The position numbers and the translations under genes are program-made. Positions 35,424-44,383 of a stretch of DNA of 64,000 nucleotides are shown here, piece after piece (position 1 is the stretch's first letter; each line of letters opens with the position of its first letter). The notes below the pieces were generated by a model that ran no database searches, had not been told where the DNA came from, and saw nothing but the letters and a program-made list of their open reading frames with translations. This stretch comes from Brooklawnia sp937867175. Lineage in GTDB: Bacteria; Actinomycetota; Actinomycetes; Propionibacteriales; Propionibacteriaceae. The stretch spans positions 147,039 through 211,038 of the forward strand of contig DAISIR010000003.1 of NCBI GenBank assembly GCA_036821905.1. The letters run 5' to 3'.

Positions 35424-36419
35424 TCGGTCCCCCCGCAGGCTCGCACGACCGCCCGGCGCCACCAGCAGGACGCCCTCCCGGCGCACCACCCGCTTGCCTG
35501 CGGGCAGGTCTACACCAAGTTGGCCGTGCCAGTCGTCGACCAGTGACCGAACCGCGAGCAGGTGCCGGTAGCTCGGCTCCGGGACGCCCTCGGCGACCAG
35601 CCAGCCACGCAGCACCCGGGAGGCGAGCGCCTCCGGCAGCCGCCGAAGTTCTTCAACCGGCACCGGCTCGCCGCAGGCCGGCCGCAGCAGGGACGCCTGT
35701 GCGTCCAGTTCATCGGCATCGGCCATCGCCAGCGCCGCGGTTCGGGCCAGCGCCTCGGCGATCCCGGGGCCCAGCTCGGCTTCCAGCGTAGGCAGGACGC
35801 TGGTGCGCACGCGCACCCGGGTGAACCTCTTGTCCTGGTTGTGCGGATCATGCCAGACCGTCACCTGCCAGTCGTGGCAGGCCTCAGCGGTGACGACGCG
35901 CCGCAGGCCGAGCAACGGCCTGCCGAACTCGGCGCCGTTCGCGACCAGGCGCTCGCGCATACCGGCCAGCGACCGTGTGCCCGAACCACGGGCGAGCCCG
36001 AGCAGCACGGTCTCAGCCTGGTCGTCCAGGGTGTGCCCCAACACGATGAGGGTGTCCGGCCGAGCGGCTGCGGCCAACCCCGCATAGCGAGCCTCCCGGG
36101 CAGCAGCCTCCATGCCGGATTCCGGGTCGGCCTCGACGCGGACGCGTTGCACCCGGGCCGGCAAGCCGTGCCGGGCCAGCTGATCGATCACCCGCTGCGC
36201 GACGACCGCAGAACCGTCCTGCAGTTGGTGGTCGATGACGACTGCGTCGGCGACCGGCGCACGTCCCCGGCTTGTCAGGTGGGCGACCGCGAGAGCCAGG
36301 GCCATCGAGTCCGGTCCACCGGAGCAGGCCACCATGATCGGACGGGCCGCTTCCCGAAGCCACGGCTCGACGGCCTGGACGACCGCCAGCTGCGCGGGGC
36401 TGAGCTCACGCCTGGCCAT
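35421..36419 (-). CDS. tilS: tRNA(Ile)-lysidine synthetase
   Basis: A 332-residue N-type ATP pyrophosphatase that makes lysidine at the wobble base of tRNA-Ile(CAU). The PP-loop SGGPDS is at 33-38, followed by LGHTLDDQAETVLLGLARGSG. It has the short actinobacterial form with a reduced C-terminus. The ATG overlaps the previous gene by 14 bp. Confidence 0.94.
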   Translation of the reverse strand: MARRELSPAQLAVVQAVEPWLREAARPIMVACSGGPDSMALALAVAHLTSRGRAPVADAVVIDHQLQDGSAVVAQRVIDQLARHGLPARVQRVRVEADPESGMEAAAREARYAGLAAAARPDTLIVLGHTLDDQAETVLLGLARGSGTRSLAGMRERLVANGAEFGRPLLGLRRVVTAEACHDWQVTVWHDPHNQDKRFTRVRVRTSVLPTLEAELGPGIAEALARTAALAMADADELDAQASLLRPACGEPVPVEELRRLPEALASRVLRGWLVAEGVPEPSYRHLLAVRSLVDDWHGQLGVDLPAGKRVVRREGVLLVAPGGRASLRGDR

Positions 36420-37449
36420 CGGCGTCCTCGGCTGGGCTCGTCAGGCGCCGGCACCACTGCTCGGGGTCCAGCAGTTCGGTCAGAGTGGGCAACCACTGGG
36501 GTCCCTCGAACGCCCGGTTCAGCAGCCCGGTACCGCCGCGACGCATCACGTGACGGCAGAAGCTGGCCCCGTCGGCGTACTGGGCCAGCTTGGCGTCCAT
36601 GCCCAGCAACCTGTTGATCAGCCCATGGACGCCACCCTTGGTGCGGCGGGCATCGAAACGGGCTCGGATGGTGGCCACACTGGGGATGACCGAACGTCCG
36701 GCCCGGTCCATCATCAGGTCGGCGTGACCCTCCAGCAGCGACATCACCGCCGTGACCTCGTCCATTGCCGCCGCCACGTCGGGCGAGGAGAACGCGTTGA
36801 TGAGCCGCAGGCTGACCGGGCGTCCAGCTGTCTTGTCGCGACGAATCTGTTCCAGCCGCTGACTCAGGTCATGCCAGAACGGCTCATCGTCAGCCTCCAC
36901 GATGACTCTGAGTTGTCCGATCAGATGGTCGCGCAACCAGGGCGCGTTGGCGAACTGGACGCGATGGGTCTGCTCGTGCAAGGTGACCCACATCCGGAAG
37001 TCGGTGGGATTGACCCTTAATCCGCGTTCCACAGCCAAGATCGTCGGGGCCACCAGGTAGAGGGTCGGGGTCTCCGCGAACGGGTCGAACTGGCCCAGGA
37101 TGCGTGTGCCCACGGCGGCCAGCGCACCCCCGATGGTCGCCCCGCGGGCTCGTCCGGCTGCGGCCTCGAGCGGGCTGTCGGCGACGCCGATCGATTCGGA
37201 CGTCAGCCTCCGCGCGGTGGCGATGTTGGCGCGGATGATGTTGCGCCGGTCGACGACCAGTTCCCGGGCGTCTCCTACCTCGGGCAGCCCGGACGCCTCG
37301 ACAAGCAGGTCGGCTGCGCGGCGGGCCTGCTCACGTAGCTGGGTCACGATTTGAGCCCGCTCTGGGCGACCGACCCTGGGTCCGGGATCGACCAGCTCCA
37401 ACCCCACCTGTTCGGCGGCATCCCAGTCGATCCACGGCAGTGCAGTCAC
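36406..37449 (-). CDS. zinc-dependent metalloprotease-like (zincin) protein
   Basis: A 347-residue protein of the actinobacterial zincin family once annotated as 'coenzyme F420 biosynthesis-associated'. The HEQTH motif is at 158-162, with a downstream Glu in LLEGHADLMMD that would complete the metal site. The protease substrate is unknown. It regularly sits between dacB and tilS. GTG 37449 has TAGGCT 7 nt upstream, so it probably starts a leaderless transcript. Confidence 0.88.
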   Translation of the reverse strand: MTALPWIDWDAAEQVGLELVDPGPRVGRPERAQIVTQLREQARRAADLLVEASGLPEVGDARELVVDRRNIIRANIATARRLTSESIGVADSPLEAAAGRARGATIGGALAAVGTRILGQFDPFAETPTLYLVAPTILAVERGLRVNPTDFRMWVTLHEQTHRVQFANAPWLRDHLIGQLRVIVEADDEPFWHDLSQRLEQIRRDKTAGRPVSLRLINAFSSPDVAAAMDEVTAVMSLLEGHADLMMDRAGRSVIPSVATIRARFDARRTKGGVHGLINRLLGMDAKLAQYADGASFCRHVMRRGGTGLLNRAFEGPQWLPTLTELLDPEQWCRRLTSPAEDADGQA

Positions 37450-37456
37450 GAACTCC

Positions 37457-37462
37457 AGCCTA
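37457..37462 (-). promoter_or_regulatory. -10 element of a leaderless zincin-gene promoter
   Basis: TAGGCT, 7 nt before the GTG at 37449. Confidence 0.5.
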
Positions 37463-37494
37463 CGGGCACCCGACGAGCCCGGGCAGACCAGGAA

Positions 37495-38922
37495 TCACGC
37501 CACGCAATGGCAGCCGGCCAATGCGGCCCCCACATGGTCGAACCAAGCACGGGAGTCCTGGTCGCGGGGTAACTCGTTGCCGAGGAAGGCGAACGCCAGT
37601 AGCCCGCCGTCGGCTGTGGGGGTGTAGCCGGCGAGGCCTGAAACCTGGTCGAGGGTGCCGGTCTTGGCTCGCACCTGCCCGCGGGCGGGGGCACTGCGCG
37701 CATCGACGAAACGGTTCGTCAACGTACCGGTCGCCGTCCCGACCGGCATGCCGGACAGCACCGCGGCCAAGTCATCCCGTTCGGCCGCCAGCTGCAGGGC
37801 CTTGACCAGCGCCCCGGCGGTCACCCGGTTGCCGGTCGACAGCCCGGAGCCGTCGACGATCACCTGCCCTTCGACCCACAAACCCAGCGCTTGCAGGCCG
37901 GCCGTCAGCGCAGCGGTGCCGCCCTCGAAGCTGCCGGACTGGCCGCTTGCCAGCGCGAGCTGGCGCAGCAGCATCTCAGCGATGAAGTTGTCTGAATGCA
38001 CCAGCAGTTCCTGGACCAGCAGCGACAACGGCAACGACTCGACCCGGGCCAGCTCCGCGGCACCGGCACCGGACGCCGGCGTCGGCTCGCCGGTCACGGC
38101 GATGCCGGCGGCCCGCAGTTGGTCGGCGAAGGTTCGGGCGGCCGAGGGGGACGCCGATTCGACACCCGATTGCGCCGCGCCCTCGTCGACCACCAGTGCG
38201 CTGATCGGCCCGATGAACTGCCGGTCGGCGGCGGGCCAATCGGCATGCCAGACCGCCCCGGAGAACAGGGTGTCGTCGTAGCCGAGGCTGACCTCGGTAA
38301 CGCCCTGGGCGGTCAGCGCGGCAGCGGTGCGAGCGGCCAGGTCTGCGGTGGTGGGTGGCGACACCGTGGCAGCGTACGGGTAGCTGGTGGACGTCGCCGA
38401 CAGCAGCGGGTCACCGCCCCCGACCAGCACGATCGTCCCGGGCGTGGGGCTGACCACCGAGGTGGCGAAGGTCTGCTGCGGGCCCACCGCGTCCAGCACG
38501 GCGACCGCCAGCATCACCTTCAGGGTAGATGCCGGAATCATCGGGGCGGCGGAGTCGAGATCGTAGAGCAGCGGGCCACCGCCGAGGTCGGCGACCGCGC
38601 CGGCGTAGCGTCCCGGCAGTTCGGGGGGTGTGGCGGCCATCGCCTGCTGCACCAGGCTCGGGTCGGCGGGCGCAGCGTCCGGCACCCGGACGGGATCGAT
38701 GACCCCGGCGCCCAGTCGGACGGGGTCGGGATGCAGTTGCGCGATGACCTGCGGATCGACCGTGGGGCTGCCGCCGTCGACCAGCCAGCCGCGGTCGCGG
38801 GCGAGCGGCCCGCTGGCATACCAGACCAGCCCGACCAGCAACGCGAGGGTCAACGCCCAGACGAGCCAACCGACCCGAGCGGGGCGGGGCGCCGACGGTT
38901 TGCGTCGAGCGTTTGATGCCAC
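37495..38922 (-). CDS. dacB: D-alanyl-D-alanine carboxypeptidase/endopeptidase (PBP4 family)
   Basis: A 475-residue exported peptidoglycan hydrolase with one N-terminal membrane anchor (about 18-37). The penicillin-binding triad is complete: Ser132-TLK135, SDN at 310-312 and KTG at 420-422. It trims or cleaves peptide cross-links in the cell wall. GTG 38922 follows GAAGGGA. It is divergent from ppa. Confidence 0.95.
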   Translation of the reverse strand: MASNARRKPSAPRPARVGWLVWALTLALLVGLVWYASGPLARDRGWLVDGGSPTVDPQVIAQLHPDPVRLGAGVIDPVRVPDAAPADPSLVQQAMAATPPELPGRYAGAVADLGGGPLLYDLDSAAPMIPASTLKVMLAVAVLDAVGPQQTFATSVVSPTPGTIVLVGGGDPLLSATSTSYPYAATVSPPTTADLAARTAAALTAQGVTEVSLGYDDTLFSGAVWHADWPAADRQFIGPISALVVDEGAAQSGVESASPSAARTFADQLRAAGIAVTGEPTPASGAGAAELARVESLPLSLLVQELLVHSDNFIAEMLLRQLALASGQSGSFEGGTAALTAGLQALGLWVEGQVIVDGSGLSTGNRVTAGALVKALQLAAERDDLAAVLSGMPVGTATGTLTNRFVDARSAPARGQVRAKTGTLDQVSGLAGYTPTADGGLLAFAFLGNELPRDQDSRAWFDHVGAALAGCHCVA

Positions 38923-38981
38923 TGGTTTCCCTTCGAGCAGATACTCTGATGGCTGAGACTCCCATCTTAAGGACGGTTCAG

Positions 38982-39539
38982 GTGATCGACGACTTCCGCA
39001 AAGTTGACGTGGACCCTCGCGTCGGCATCACATTCGACATGACGGTCGAGATTCCGCGCGGTACCAAGAACAAGTACGAGATGGACCACGACAGCGGTCG
39101 TCTGCGTCTTGACCGGACCCTGTTCACGTCCACTCAGTATCCGTACGACTACGGCTTCATCGAAGGCACCCTAGGCGAAGACGGAGACCCGCTGGACGCC
39201 ATGGTGATCGTCGGAGAACCGACCTTCCCGGGCTGTCTGATCGAATGCCGCGCGGTGGCCATGTTCCAGATGCAGGACGAGATGGGCGGCGACGACAAGG
39301 TGCTTTGCATCCCAACCGCAGACACCCGCCGCAACTACCTGGACGACCTGGAGACCATCCCGCAGTACATGCTCCTTGAGATCGAGCACTTCTTCACGGT
39401 CTACAAAGACCTGGAGCCGGGCAAGTCGGTGGAGGGCGCCACCTGGGTGGGACGCGAGGCCGCCGAGGAGGAGATCCGCAACTCGATCGAGCGTGCCAAG
39501 GGCACCCCCTACGAGCATCACAAGGTCGACCTGCACTGA
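38982..39539 (+). CDS. ppa: inorganic pyrophosphatase
   Basis: A 185-residue family I pyrophosphatase that drives biosynthesis by hydrolysing pyrophosphate. It has MTVEIPRGTKNKYE, YPYDYGFIEGTLGEDGDPLD (metal-binding aspartates), HFFTVYKDLEPGK and the normal C-terminus. The start is uncertain. A TACTCT -10 (38942-38947) would place transcription past the ATG at 38949, so GTG 38982, 8 nt after AAGGA, is preferred; this still adds about 19 residues before the family core. Confidence 0.94.
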   Translation: MIDDFRKVDVDPRVGITFDMTVEIPRGTKNKYEMDHDSGRLRLDRTLFTSTQYPYDYGFIEGTLGEDGDPLDAMVIVGEPTFPGCLIECRAVAMFQMQDEMGGDDKVLCIPTADTRRNYLDDLETIPQYMLLEIEHFFTVYKDLEPGKSVEGATWVGREAAEEEIRNSIERAKGTPYEHHKVDLH

Positions 39540-39571
39540 TCGTTTGGTCGGCGCCGGACAGGCAGCGCAGG

Positions 39572-40177
39572 TCAGAGCAAACCGGACCAGCGCCCGAACC
39601 GCCGCCGGTCGTCGTGCTGCCCCGATTCGCGTCCCACCGAAGGGCGAACCACCACTCGGTCGTCCACCCGCAACCTGATGGCGGCCTCAATGCGGCCGTG
39701 CAAGGTCAACCCGGCCGCCGGGCAACGCGCGCAGGCGCCCTCCAGGGCCACGTCCACCTCGCCTCCCTCAGCCCGCACCACCGTGATCAACCCGCCGTGG
39801 GACGCGATGTACTCACCCAGTCCGCGTTCCACCACGTCGCGTGCCACCAGCCGAAGCACCTCGTCTGGTGCCGGTTCCACCTGCCACAGGTCGGGACGCT
39901 CGGCGGCAGCTGCAATGGCGTCCCGGACGACGGGCCCGAGCTCGGACCACCCGGCGTCGACGTCAGCGAGCCAGGTCCACAGCGCTGCGCGCTCGGTCAG
40001 CGCCTGGACGATCGGCCCGCCCGGCGCGAGCAGCTCGCCCAGGCGTCCCGGCGCGTCCACCAATCGCCCAACCGCGGGCAGCCCATCTGGGCAGACCCAG
40101 CGCAGCGCCGCCGGGTCGGACCCGACGGCCTCGGCATGCAGCGCAAACCCGGCAGCCGGAGTGCGTAGGTCTGCCAT
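39572..40177 (-). CDS. NifU C-terminal-domain protein
   Basis: A 201-residue protein whose second half is a NifU-like Fe-S scaffold domain with CARCPAAG (the CxxC that holds a cluster) in GGEVDVALEGACARCPAAG. The first half is not recognised. It probably carries or transfers iron-sulfur clusters. It follows feoB directly, linking iron uptake to cluster assembly. ATG 40177 is used; a GTG at 40186 overlapping the feoB stop is equally possible. Confidence 0.8.
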   Translation of the reverse strand: MADLRTPAAGFALHAEAVGSDPAALRWVCPDGLPAVGRLVDAPGRLGELLAPGGPIVQALTERAALWTWLADVDAGWSELGPVVRDAIAAAAERPDLWQVEPAPDEVLRLVARDVVERGLGEYIASHGGLITVVRAEGGEVDVALEGACARCPAAGLTLHGRIEAAIRLRVDDRVVVRPSVGRESGQHDDRRRFGRWSGLL

Positions 40178-40182
40178 CGCGG

Positions 40183-42150
40183 TCACCCCAGCAGCGCTTC
40201 GACCAGCAGCTTGACCAGCCACGCCGAGACCCAGGCCAGCCCGGTCATGTACCCGAACGCGATGGCCGGCCACTTCCAGCTGCCGGATTCCCGGCGCAGT
40301 GTCGCGATCGTCGAGGTGCACTGCAGCGCGAACGCGAAGTAGATCAGCAGTGCCGCGACCACGCCCGGAGTGAACAGCCGGTCGCCGGCGTGCGGTCCTG
40401 ACAACCAAGTCATCTCAGCGAGGGTGGCTCCTGGGTCGTCCGGGTTCTCAGCCGAGGAGACCTGGCTGATCGTCGCGACGAAGACCTCACGGGCACCCAT
40501 CGCACCGACCAGGCCAACGGTGATCCGCCAGTCGAAACCGAGCGGTTCGAAGATCGGCTGGATGGTCTTGCCAACCGCGGCGGCAGCCGACTGGTCCAGT
40601 TGGAAAGCGGCAACGGCGACCTGATCGTCCAAATCGATACCGGCCGCGGCCATCTCGTCGTGTGACGCCACCGGTAGCGACAGCAGCGCCCAGATCAACA
40701 GCGACATCACCAAGATGATGCCGCCGACCCGACGCACGAAACTGGCGCAGGCGTCCCAAACCGCACGGCCCAGCTCTCGCAGGCCCGGCATCCGGTAGCT
40801 GGGCATCTCCATGTAGAACGGCAACGCCGGACCCTTGCCCTTGAGCACGTGCTTGAAGACCCAGGCCGCTGTCATGGCGGCGACCGCGCCCAGCAGGTAG
40901 AGGCCGAACATCACCAGACCCTGCAGCCCGATCGGGCCGAGACGAGCCCCCGGCGGCACCAGCAGTCCGATCAGCAGGGTGTAGACCGGCAACCGCGCCG
41001 AACAAGTCATCAGGGGGGCAGTCATCATGGTCGCCAACCGGTCACGCGCCGACGGCAGCGTCCGGGTGGCCATGATGCCGGGCACCGCGCAGGCAACCGA
41101 GCTGAGCATCGCGACGAAGGCGCGCCCCTCCAGCCCGGCACGTCCCATCACCCGGTCCATCAGGAACGCCACCCTCGCCATGTAGCCGGTGGCCTCGAGC
41201 ACCGTGATCATGGCGAACAGCAACGCGATTTGGGGCAGGAAGACCAGCACCCCGCCGACGCCGCCGATCAGCCCGTCGGCGAGCAGCCCGGAGAGCCAGC
41301 CGACCCCGACGTGCGCGCGCACCAGTTCGGCCAAGCGGCCGAAGATAGCCTCTACCGCCCCCTGCAGCGGCGCGGCCACGGCGAAGATGACTTGGAAGAA
41401 CAGCGCCATCGTGACGAAGAAGATCAGCGTGCCCGCAACCGGGTGGAGCAGCACCGCGTCGAGGCGGCGGGTGCGATCGTCGACTGCGGGCGCCTGGTAG
41501 CCGGCGCTACGCAAGACCGAGGTGATCCACCCGGTCACGTGACGTGGCTCGGTCGGCGCCGGCACGGGTGGTGCGGGCCAGGTTTCCGGCTCGGTCAGCG
41601 CGAGCTTCAGGTCATAGAGCTGCGCCCGGTTGCCGGCAGTCACCACCATCAGCTTGTTCCCGACAGCCTGGCTGAGGCGGGTGAGGTCCACCGAACCTTG
41701 CCGGCGTGCGAGTTCGTCGCTGAAGGTCAGCACGGCCAGCGTGGGGATGCCCAACTGCTGAACCTGAGCCAGCAACCCGAGGGAGCGCTGCAGGCTGGTG
41801 GCGTCCAGCACGACGAGCAGGGCGTCCGGCCGCAACGGGCTGCCGGACTCAAGGATCTCTGCGATGAGTTCCTCGTCCGGGCTGATCGGGTCGAGGGAGT
41901 AGGAGCCGGGCAGATCTTCCAAGAGGACCGTCTGGTCGGCGACGCTGCTGGTGCCGGTATGTCGGCTGACTGTCACACCCGGGTAGTTGCCGACCTTGAC
42001 GTTGAGCCCGGTGAGAGCGTTGAAGAGCGTCGACTTGCCGGCATTCGGGTTCCCGACCATGGCGATCCGAAGGTCGGGCGACGTGAGCGCCGTGGCTCGC
42101 CCGGCTGGGCCAATGGTCGCGGGAGCACCTGGCTGGTCGTGGCAGGACAT
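40183..42150 (-). CDS. feoB: ferrous iron transport protein B
   Basis: A 655-residue Fe(II) importer. The N-terminal G domain has GNPNAGKST, DLPGSYSLDP and, at the G4 position, TFSD in place of the usual NxxD. The membrane domain has the two Gate regions, with the conserved Cys segment MLSSVACAVPGIMATRTL and further ones. It starts one base after the feoA stop (TGAG ATG). The longer frame upstream overlaps feoA in another frame and is rejected. Confidence 0.95.
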   Translation of the reverse strand: MSCHDQPGAPATIGPAGRATALTSPDLRIAMVGNPNAGKSTLFNALTGLNVKVGNYPGVTVSRHTGTSSVADQTVLLEDLPGSYSLDPISPDEELIAEILESGSPLRPDALLVVLDATSLQRSLGLLAQVQQLGIPTLAVLTFSDELARRQGSVDLTRLSQAVGNKLMVVTAGNRAQLYDLKLALTEPETWPAPPVPAPTEPRHVTGWITSVLRSAGYQAPAVDDRTRRLDAVLLHPVAGTLIFFVTMALFFQVIFAVAAPLQGAVEAIFGRLAELVRAHVGVGWLSGLLADGLIGGVGGVLVFLPQIALLFAMITVLEATGYMARVAFLMDRVMGRAGLEGRAFVAMLSSVACAVPGIMATRTLPSARDRLATMMTAPLMTCSARLPVYTLLIGLLVPPGARLGPIGLQGLVMFGLYLLGAVAAMTAAWVFKHVLKGKGPALPFYMEMPSYRMPGLRELGRAVWDACASFVRRVGGIILVMSLLIWALLSLPVASHDEMAAAGIDLDDQVAVAAFQLDQSAAAAVGKTIQPIFEPLGFDWRITVGLVGAMGAREVFVATISQVSSAENPDDPGATLAEMTWLSGPHAGDRLFTPGVVAALLIYFAFALQCTSTIATLRRESGSWKWPAIAFGYMTGLAWVSAWLVKLLVEALLG

Positions 42151-42151
42151 C

Positions 42152-42451
42152 TCAGACGACACGAACCACGATGCGATCGGCATCCTGGCGACGCAGCAGC
42201 ATCTCGCCGCCGCCGACCTGGAAGACCAACGGGTCGCGCATCGGAGCGCGGCGGATGAGCTGAACCTCGACGCCCTGAGCGAAGCCGAGATCGAAGAGCC
42301 GGCGGCAGACCGCCATGTCTTCCTGCTCGCGGTATCCGGCGATGAAGGCACGCTGCCCACATTCGAGGCGGCCCATCGCCAGACAGCCCGCGGCCTGCGG
42401 GTCACAGACCTCGAGACAGCGGTCACACAGCGGCAACGAGACCGAATTCAT
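42152..42451 (-). CDS. feoA: ferrous iron transport protein A with Cys-rich N-terminus
   Basis: A 99-residue SH3-like partner of FeoB (core from about residue 32: VCRRLFDLGFAQGVEVQLI). The first 31 residues carry five cysteines (9, 12, 16, 23, 31) in a CxxCxxxC pattern, an extension not usual in FeoA, which may bind iron or an Fe-S cluster. The start at 42451 is fixed by a TAACCT box 6 nt upstream. An IdeR/DtxR box overlaps that promoter, so expression should rise under iron limitation. Confidence 0.92.
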   Translation of the reverse strand: MNSVSLPLCDRCLEVCDPQAAGCLAMGRLECGQRAFIAGYREQEDMAVCRRLFDLGFAQGVEVQLIRRAPMRDPLVFQVGGGEMLLRRQDADRIVVRVV

Positions 42452-42455
42452 ACAG

Positions 42456-42474
42456 TTAGGTTAGCATTGCCTAA
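42456..42474. promoter_or_regulatory. IdeR/DtxR iron box overlapping the leaderless feoAB promoter
   Basis: TTAGGTTAGCATTGCCTAA matches the 19-bp actinobacterial iron box (TTAGGTTAGSCTAACCTAA) at nearly all positions, with intact outer TTAGG/CCTAA arms. On the minus strand it contains the -10 TAACCT (42463-42458), 6 nt before the feoA ATG, so a bound repressor would block RNA polymerase directly. Confidence 0.85.
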
Positions 42475-42518
42475 CTCACCCGACCAGAGGGGGTAGGGCG
42501 AGACTGCAACCAGCGCTT

Positions 42519-42623
42519 TCAGGCTTGCGGCCCGGTCTGGTTCGGCCGACGGCCGAACAGCAGCAGCGCGAAGGCGGCCCCATAGCAGGCCAGCGCCAAG
42601 CCGAGGATGGTCCTGTTACCCAT
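42519..42623 (-). CDS. 34-residue leaderless membrane peptide
   Basis: A short frame beginning MGNRTILGLALACYGAAFA with one membrane helix (about 5-23), then a GRRPNQTGPQA tail. ATG 42623 has TAGGGT exactly 6 nt upstream, the same arrangement as a dozen larger genes in this window. It lies upstream of feoA on the same strand. No family was recognised. Function unknown. Confidence 0.5.
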   Translation of the reverse strand: MGNRTILGLALACYGAAFALLLFGRRPNQTGPQA

Positions 42624-42629
42624 GGCCAA

Positions 42630-42635
42630 ACCCTA
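42630..42635 (-). promoter_or_regulatory. -10 element of the 34-residue peptide gene
   Basis: TAGGGT with a 6-nt spacer to the ATG at 42623. Confidence 0.45.
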
Positions 42636-42741
42636 GGCGAAATGGTCTAACCAACAGAAACGCGGCCGGTTCAGGTTGCCCAGCTTGTTGCCACCGGACG
42701 CGCCGGGGCCTCGAGCCGAGCGCACATGACACGATGGTCGG

Positions 42742-43821
42742 GTGCCGAAGTACGTGATGCTGCTGAATCCGTCCGCGAACCACGTCTACCGACAGGCCAC
42801 CGTTGCCCTGTCTTGTGCGGAGTTGACGGTCACCGCCCCCTTCGCCTCCGAGATCACGCCGTGCCGGATCGGTGCCGCCGATGCCCTGGGCTTTCAGGCG
42901 GACGAGGTCGACGAGCTCGTCCTAGCCGCACAATCAGCGCACCTGGTGACCTTCCGGCAGGAGGGTGACCTGCTGCGTCCGCTGGACGTGCCCGACATTT
43001 CAGTGATGGACGACGACCTGGTCACCATCCCCAAGTACCAGGGCAAGACGAACGAGGGGTTCACCCGGCTGCTGCTGCACCTCACCCTCAGCCAGGTCGA
43101 GCGGCCCGGCCCGCTGGAGGTGCTCGACCCCCTGGCCGGACGCGGCACCACCTTGCTCGCCGCCTGGCGGGCCAGCCACCACGGCTTCGGCGTCGAAGCC
43201 GACGAGAAGGCGTTCGAGGCGTTGGCCGGCTACCTGAAGACCTACCTGCGCACCAAGCGGATCAAGCACACCGCCCAGATCACCCCGGTTCGGCGCGAGG
43301 GACGGACGTTGGGGCGCCGACTGGACGCGGAGGCGCGGCTGGGTGAGGCCACCCACGATCAGCCGGCACGCCCGGGCATGCCCACCCTGCGGATGACGGT
43401 CTTCACCGGAGACACCCGGGACACGGCGGTGTTGTTCGGACGCAAACGCTTCGACGCGATCGTCACCGACGCCCCCTATGGGGTGGTGCACGGCTCGGAG
43501 CAGCAACGCGACCCGAACGCGGGCGACGCCATTGCGTCCGGGAAGGGCAGAGCCGGGCAATCCGGGCGGGGTGGCCGCACTCCGCGCGACCGCTCTCCGC
43601 AAACCCTGCTCGCCGAGGCCATCCCGGTCTGGCGAGGCCAGTTGAAAGCCGGCGGCGCGCTTGGCATCTCGTGGAACACCCACACCCTGTCACGTACCCA
43701 GTTGCTGGACATCATCTCGCAGGCCGGTTTGCAGCCTCGCGACGAGGGACCCTGGCGCCAGTTCGCGCACCGGGTGGACGCCTCCATCAACCGTGACCTG
43801 GTGGTAGCCACCGCCCCATGA
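42742..43821 (+). CDS. TRM11-like SAM-dependent methyltransferase
   Basis: A 359-residue RNA/DNA-type methyltransferase. The SAM-binding motif is DPLAGRGTTLLAAW and the catalytic motif TDAPYG is of the (N/D)PPY type that methylates an exocyclic amino group. The closest family shape is TRM11, which makes m2G in tRNA; the target here is inferred. GTG 42742 has CACGAT 6 nt upstream, a weak leaderless arrangement. Confidence 0.82.
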   Translation: MPKYVMLLNPSANHVYRQATVALSCAELTVTAPFASEITPCRIGAADALGFQADEVDELVLAAQSAHLVTFRQEGDLLRPLDVPDISVMDDDLVTIPKYQGKTNEGFTRLLLHLTLSQVERPGPLEVLDPLAGRGTTLLAAWRASHHGFGVEADEKAFEALAGYLKTYLRTKRIKHTAQITPVRREGRTLGRRLDAEARLGEATHDQPARPGMPTLRMTVFTGDTRDTAVLFGRKRFDAIVTDAPYGVVHGSEQQRDPNAGDAIASGKGRAGQSGRGGRTPRDRSPQTLLAEAIPVWRGQLKAGGALGISWNTHTLSRTQLLDIISQAGLQPRDEGPWRQFAHRVDASINRDLVVATAP

Positions 43822-43836
43822 CGTGGACGGGGAGGC

Positions 43837-43842
43837 TAGCTT
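43837..43842 (+). promoter_or_regulatory. -10 element of a leaderless promoter
   Basis: TAGCTT, then six bases, then ATG 43849. Confidence 0.55.
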
Positions 43843-43848
43843 TGAGCC

Positions 43849-44367
43849 ATGACCCGGACGCTCTTCCTCATGCGCCACGCCAAGGCCGAGGCCCACGATC
43901 CCCGCTCCGACTTCAATCGCAAACTGTCCTCCCGCGGGTGGCAGCAGGCCGAGGAGGCCGGGCGGGTGCTCGCAGATCGCGGCATCCAACTGGTGCTGTG
44001 TTCGTCCTCGGCGCGCACCCGGCAGACCTATGAGGGGCTGGGGCTGAAGCTGCCAAGTGGCGAGCCCGTGCCCGTGCAGTACATGGAGGCGCTCTACCTG
44101 GGCTCGGCCGACCTGATCCGGCAACGGATCGGCGAGATCACCGACGACATCACAGAACTGCTGGTCATCGGGCATTCCCCCGGCATCCCGACGCTGGCCG
44201 CCGAACTGGCGTGGGCCACCCAGCCCCGTCAGGCCGACCAGATCCAATGTTGGTTCCCCACAGCCGCCCACAGCGAGTTCGAGATCGACAGCAGTTGGTC
44301 AGAGCTGTGGAACTCGGACGGCGACGCGAGACTGGCAGAGGTCAGGCGTCCGAAGAGAGACATCTGA
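43849..44367 (+). CDS. SixA-like phosphohistidine phosphatase
   Basis: A 172-residue histidine phosphatase. The catalytic RHG-type motif is LMRHAKAE at the N-terminus and the second catalytic His is in VIGHSPGIP. SixA-type enzymes remove phosphate from histidine in signalling proteins; in actinobacteria the target is usually unknown. It starts 28 bp after the methyltransferase and converges with the next gene. Confidence 0.85.
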   Translation: MTRTLFLMRHAKAEAHDPRSDFNRKLSSRGWQQAEEAGRVLADRGIQLVLCSSSARTRQTYEGLGLKLPSGEPVPVQYMEALYLGSADLIRQRIGEITDDITELLVIGHSPGIPTLAAELAWATQPRQADQIQCWFPTAAHSEFEIDSSWSELWNSDGDARLAEVRRPKRDI

Positions 44368-44383
44368 ACCGCCCGCATTCTGG

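Noticed and set aside
40183..42426. Longer feoB starting at 42426
   Set aside because: The extra 92 residues overlap feoA in another frame and look random; ATG 42150 directly after the feoA stop fits the family start.
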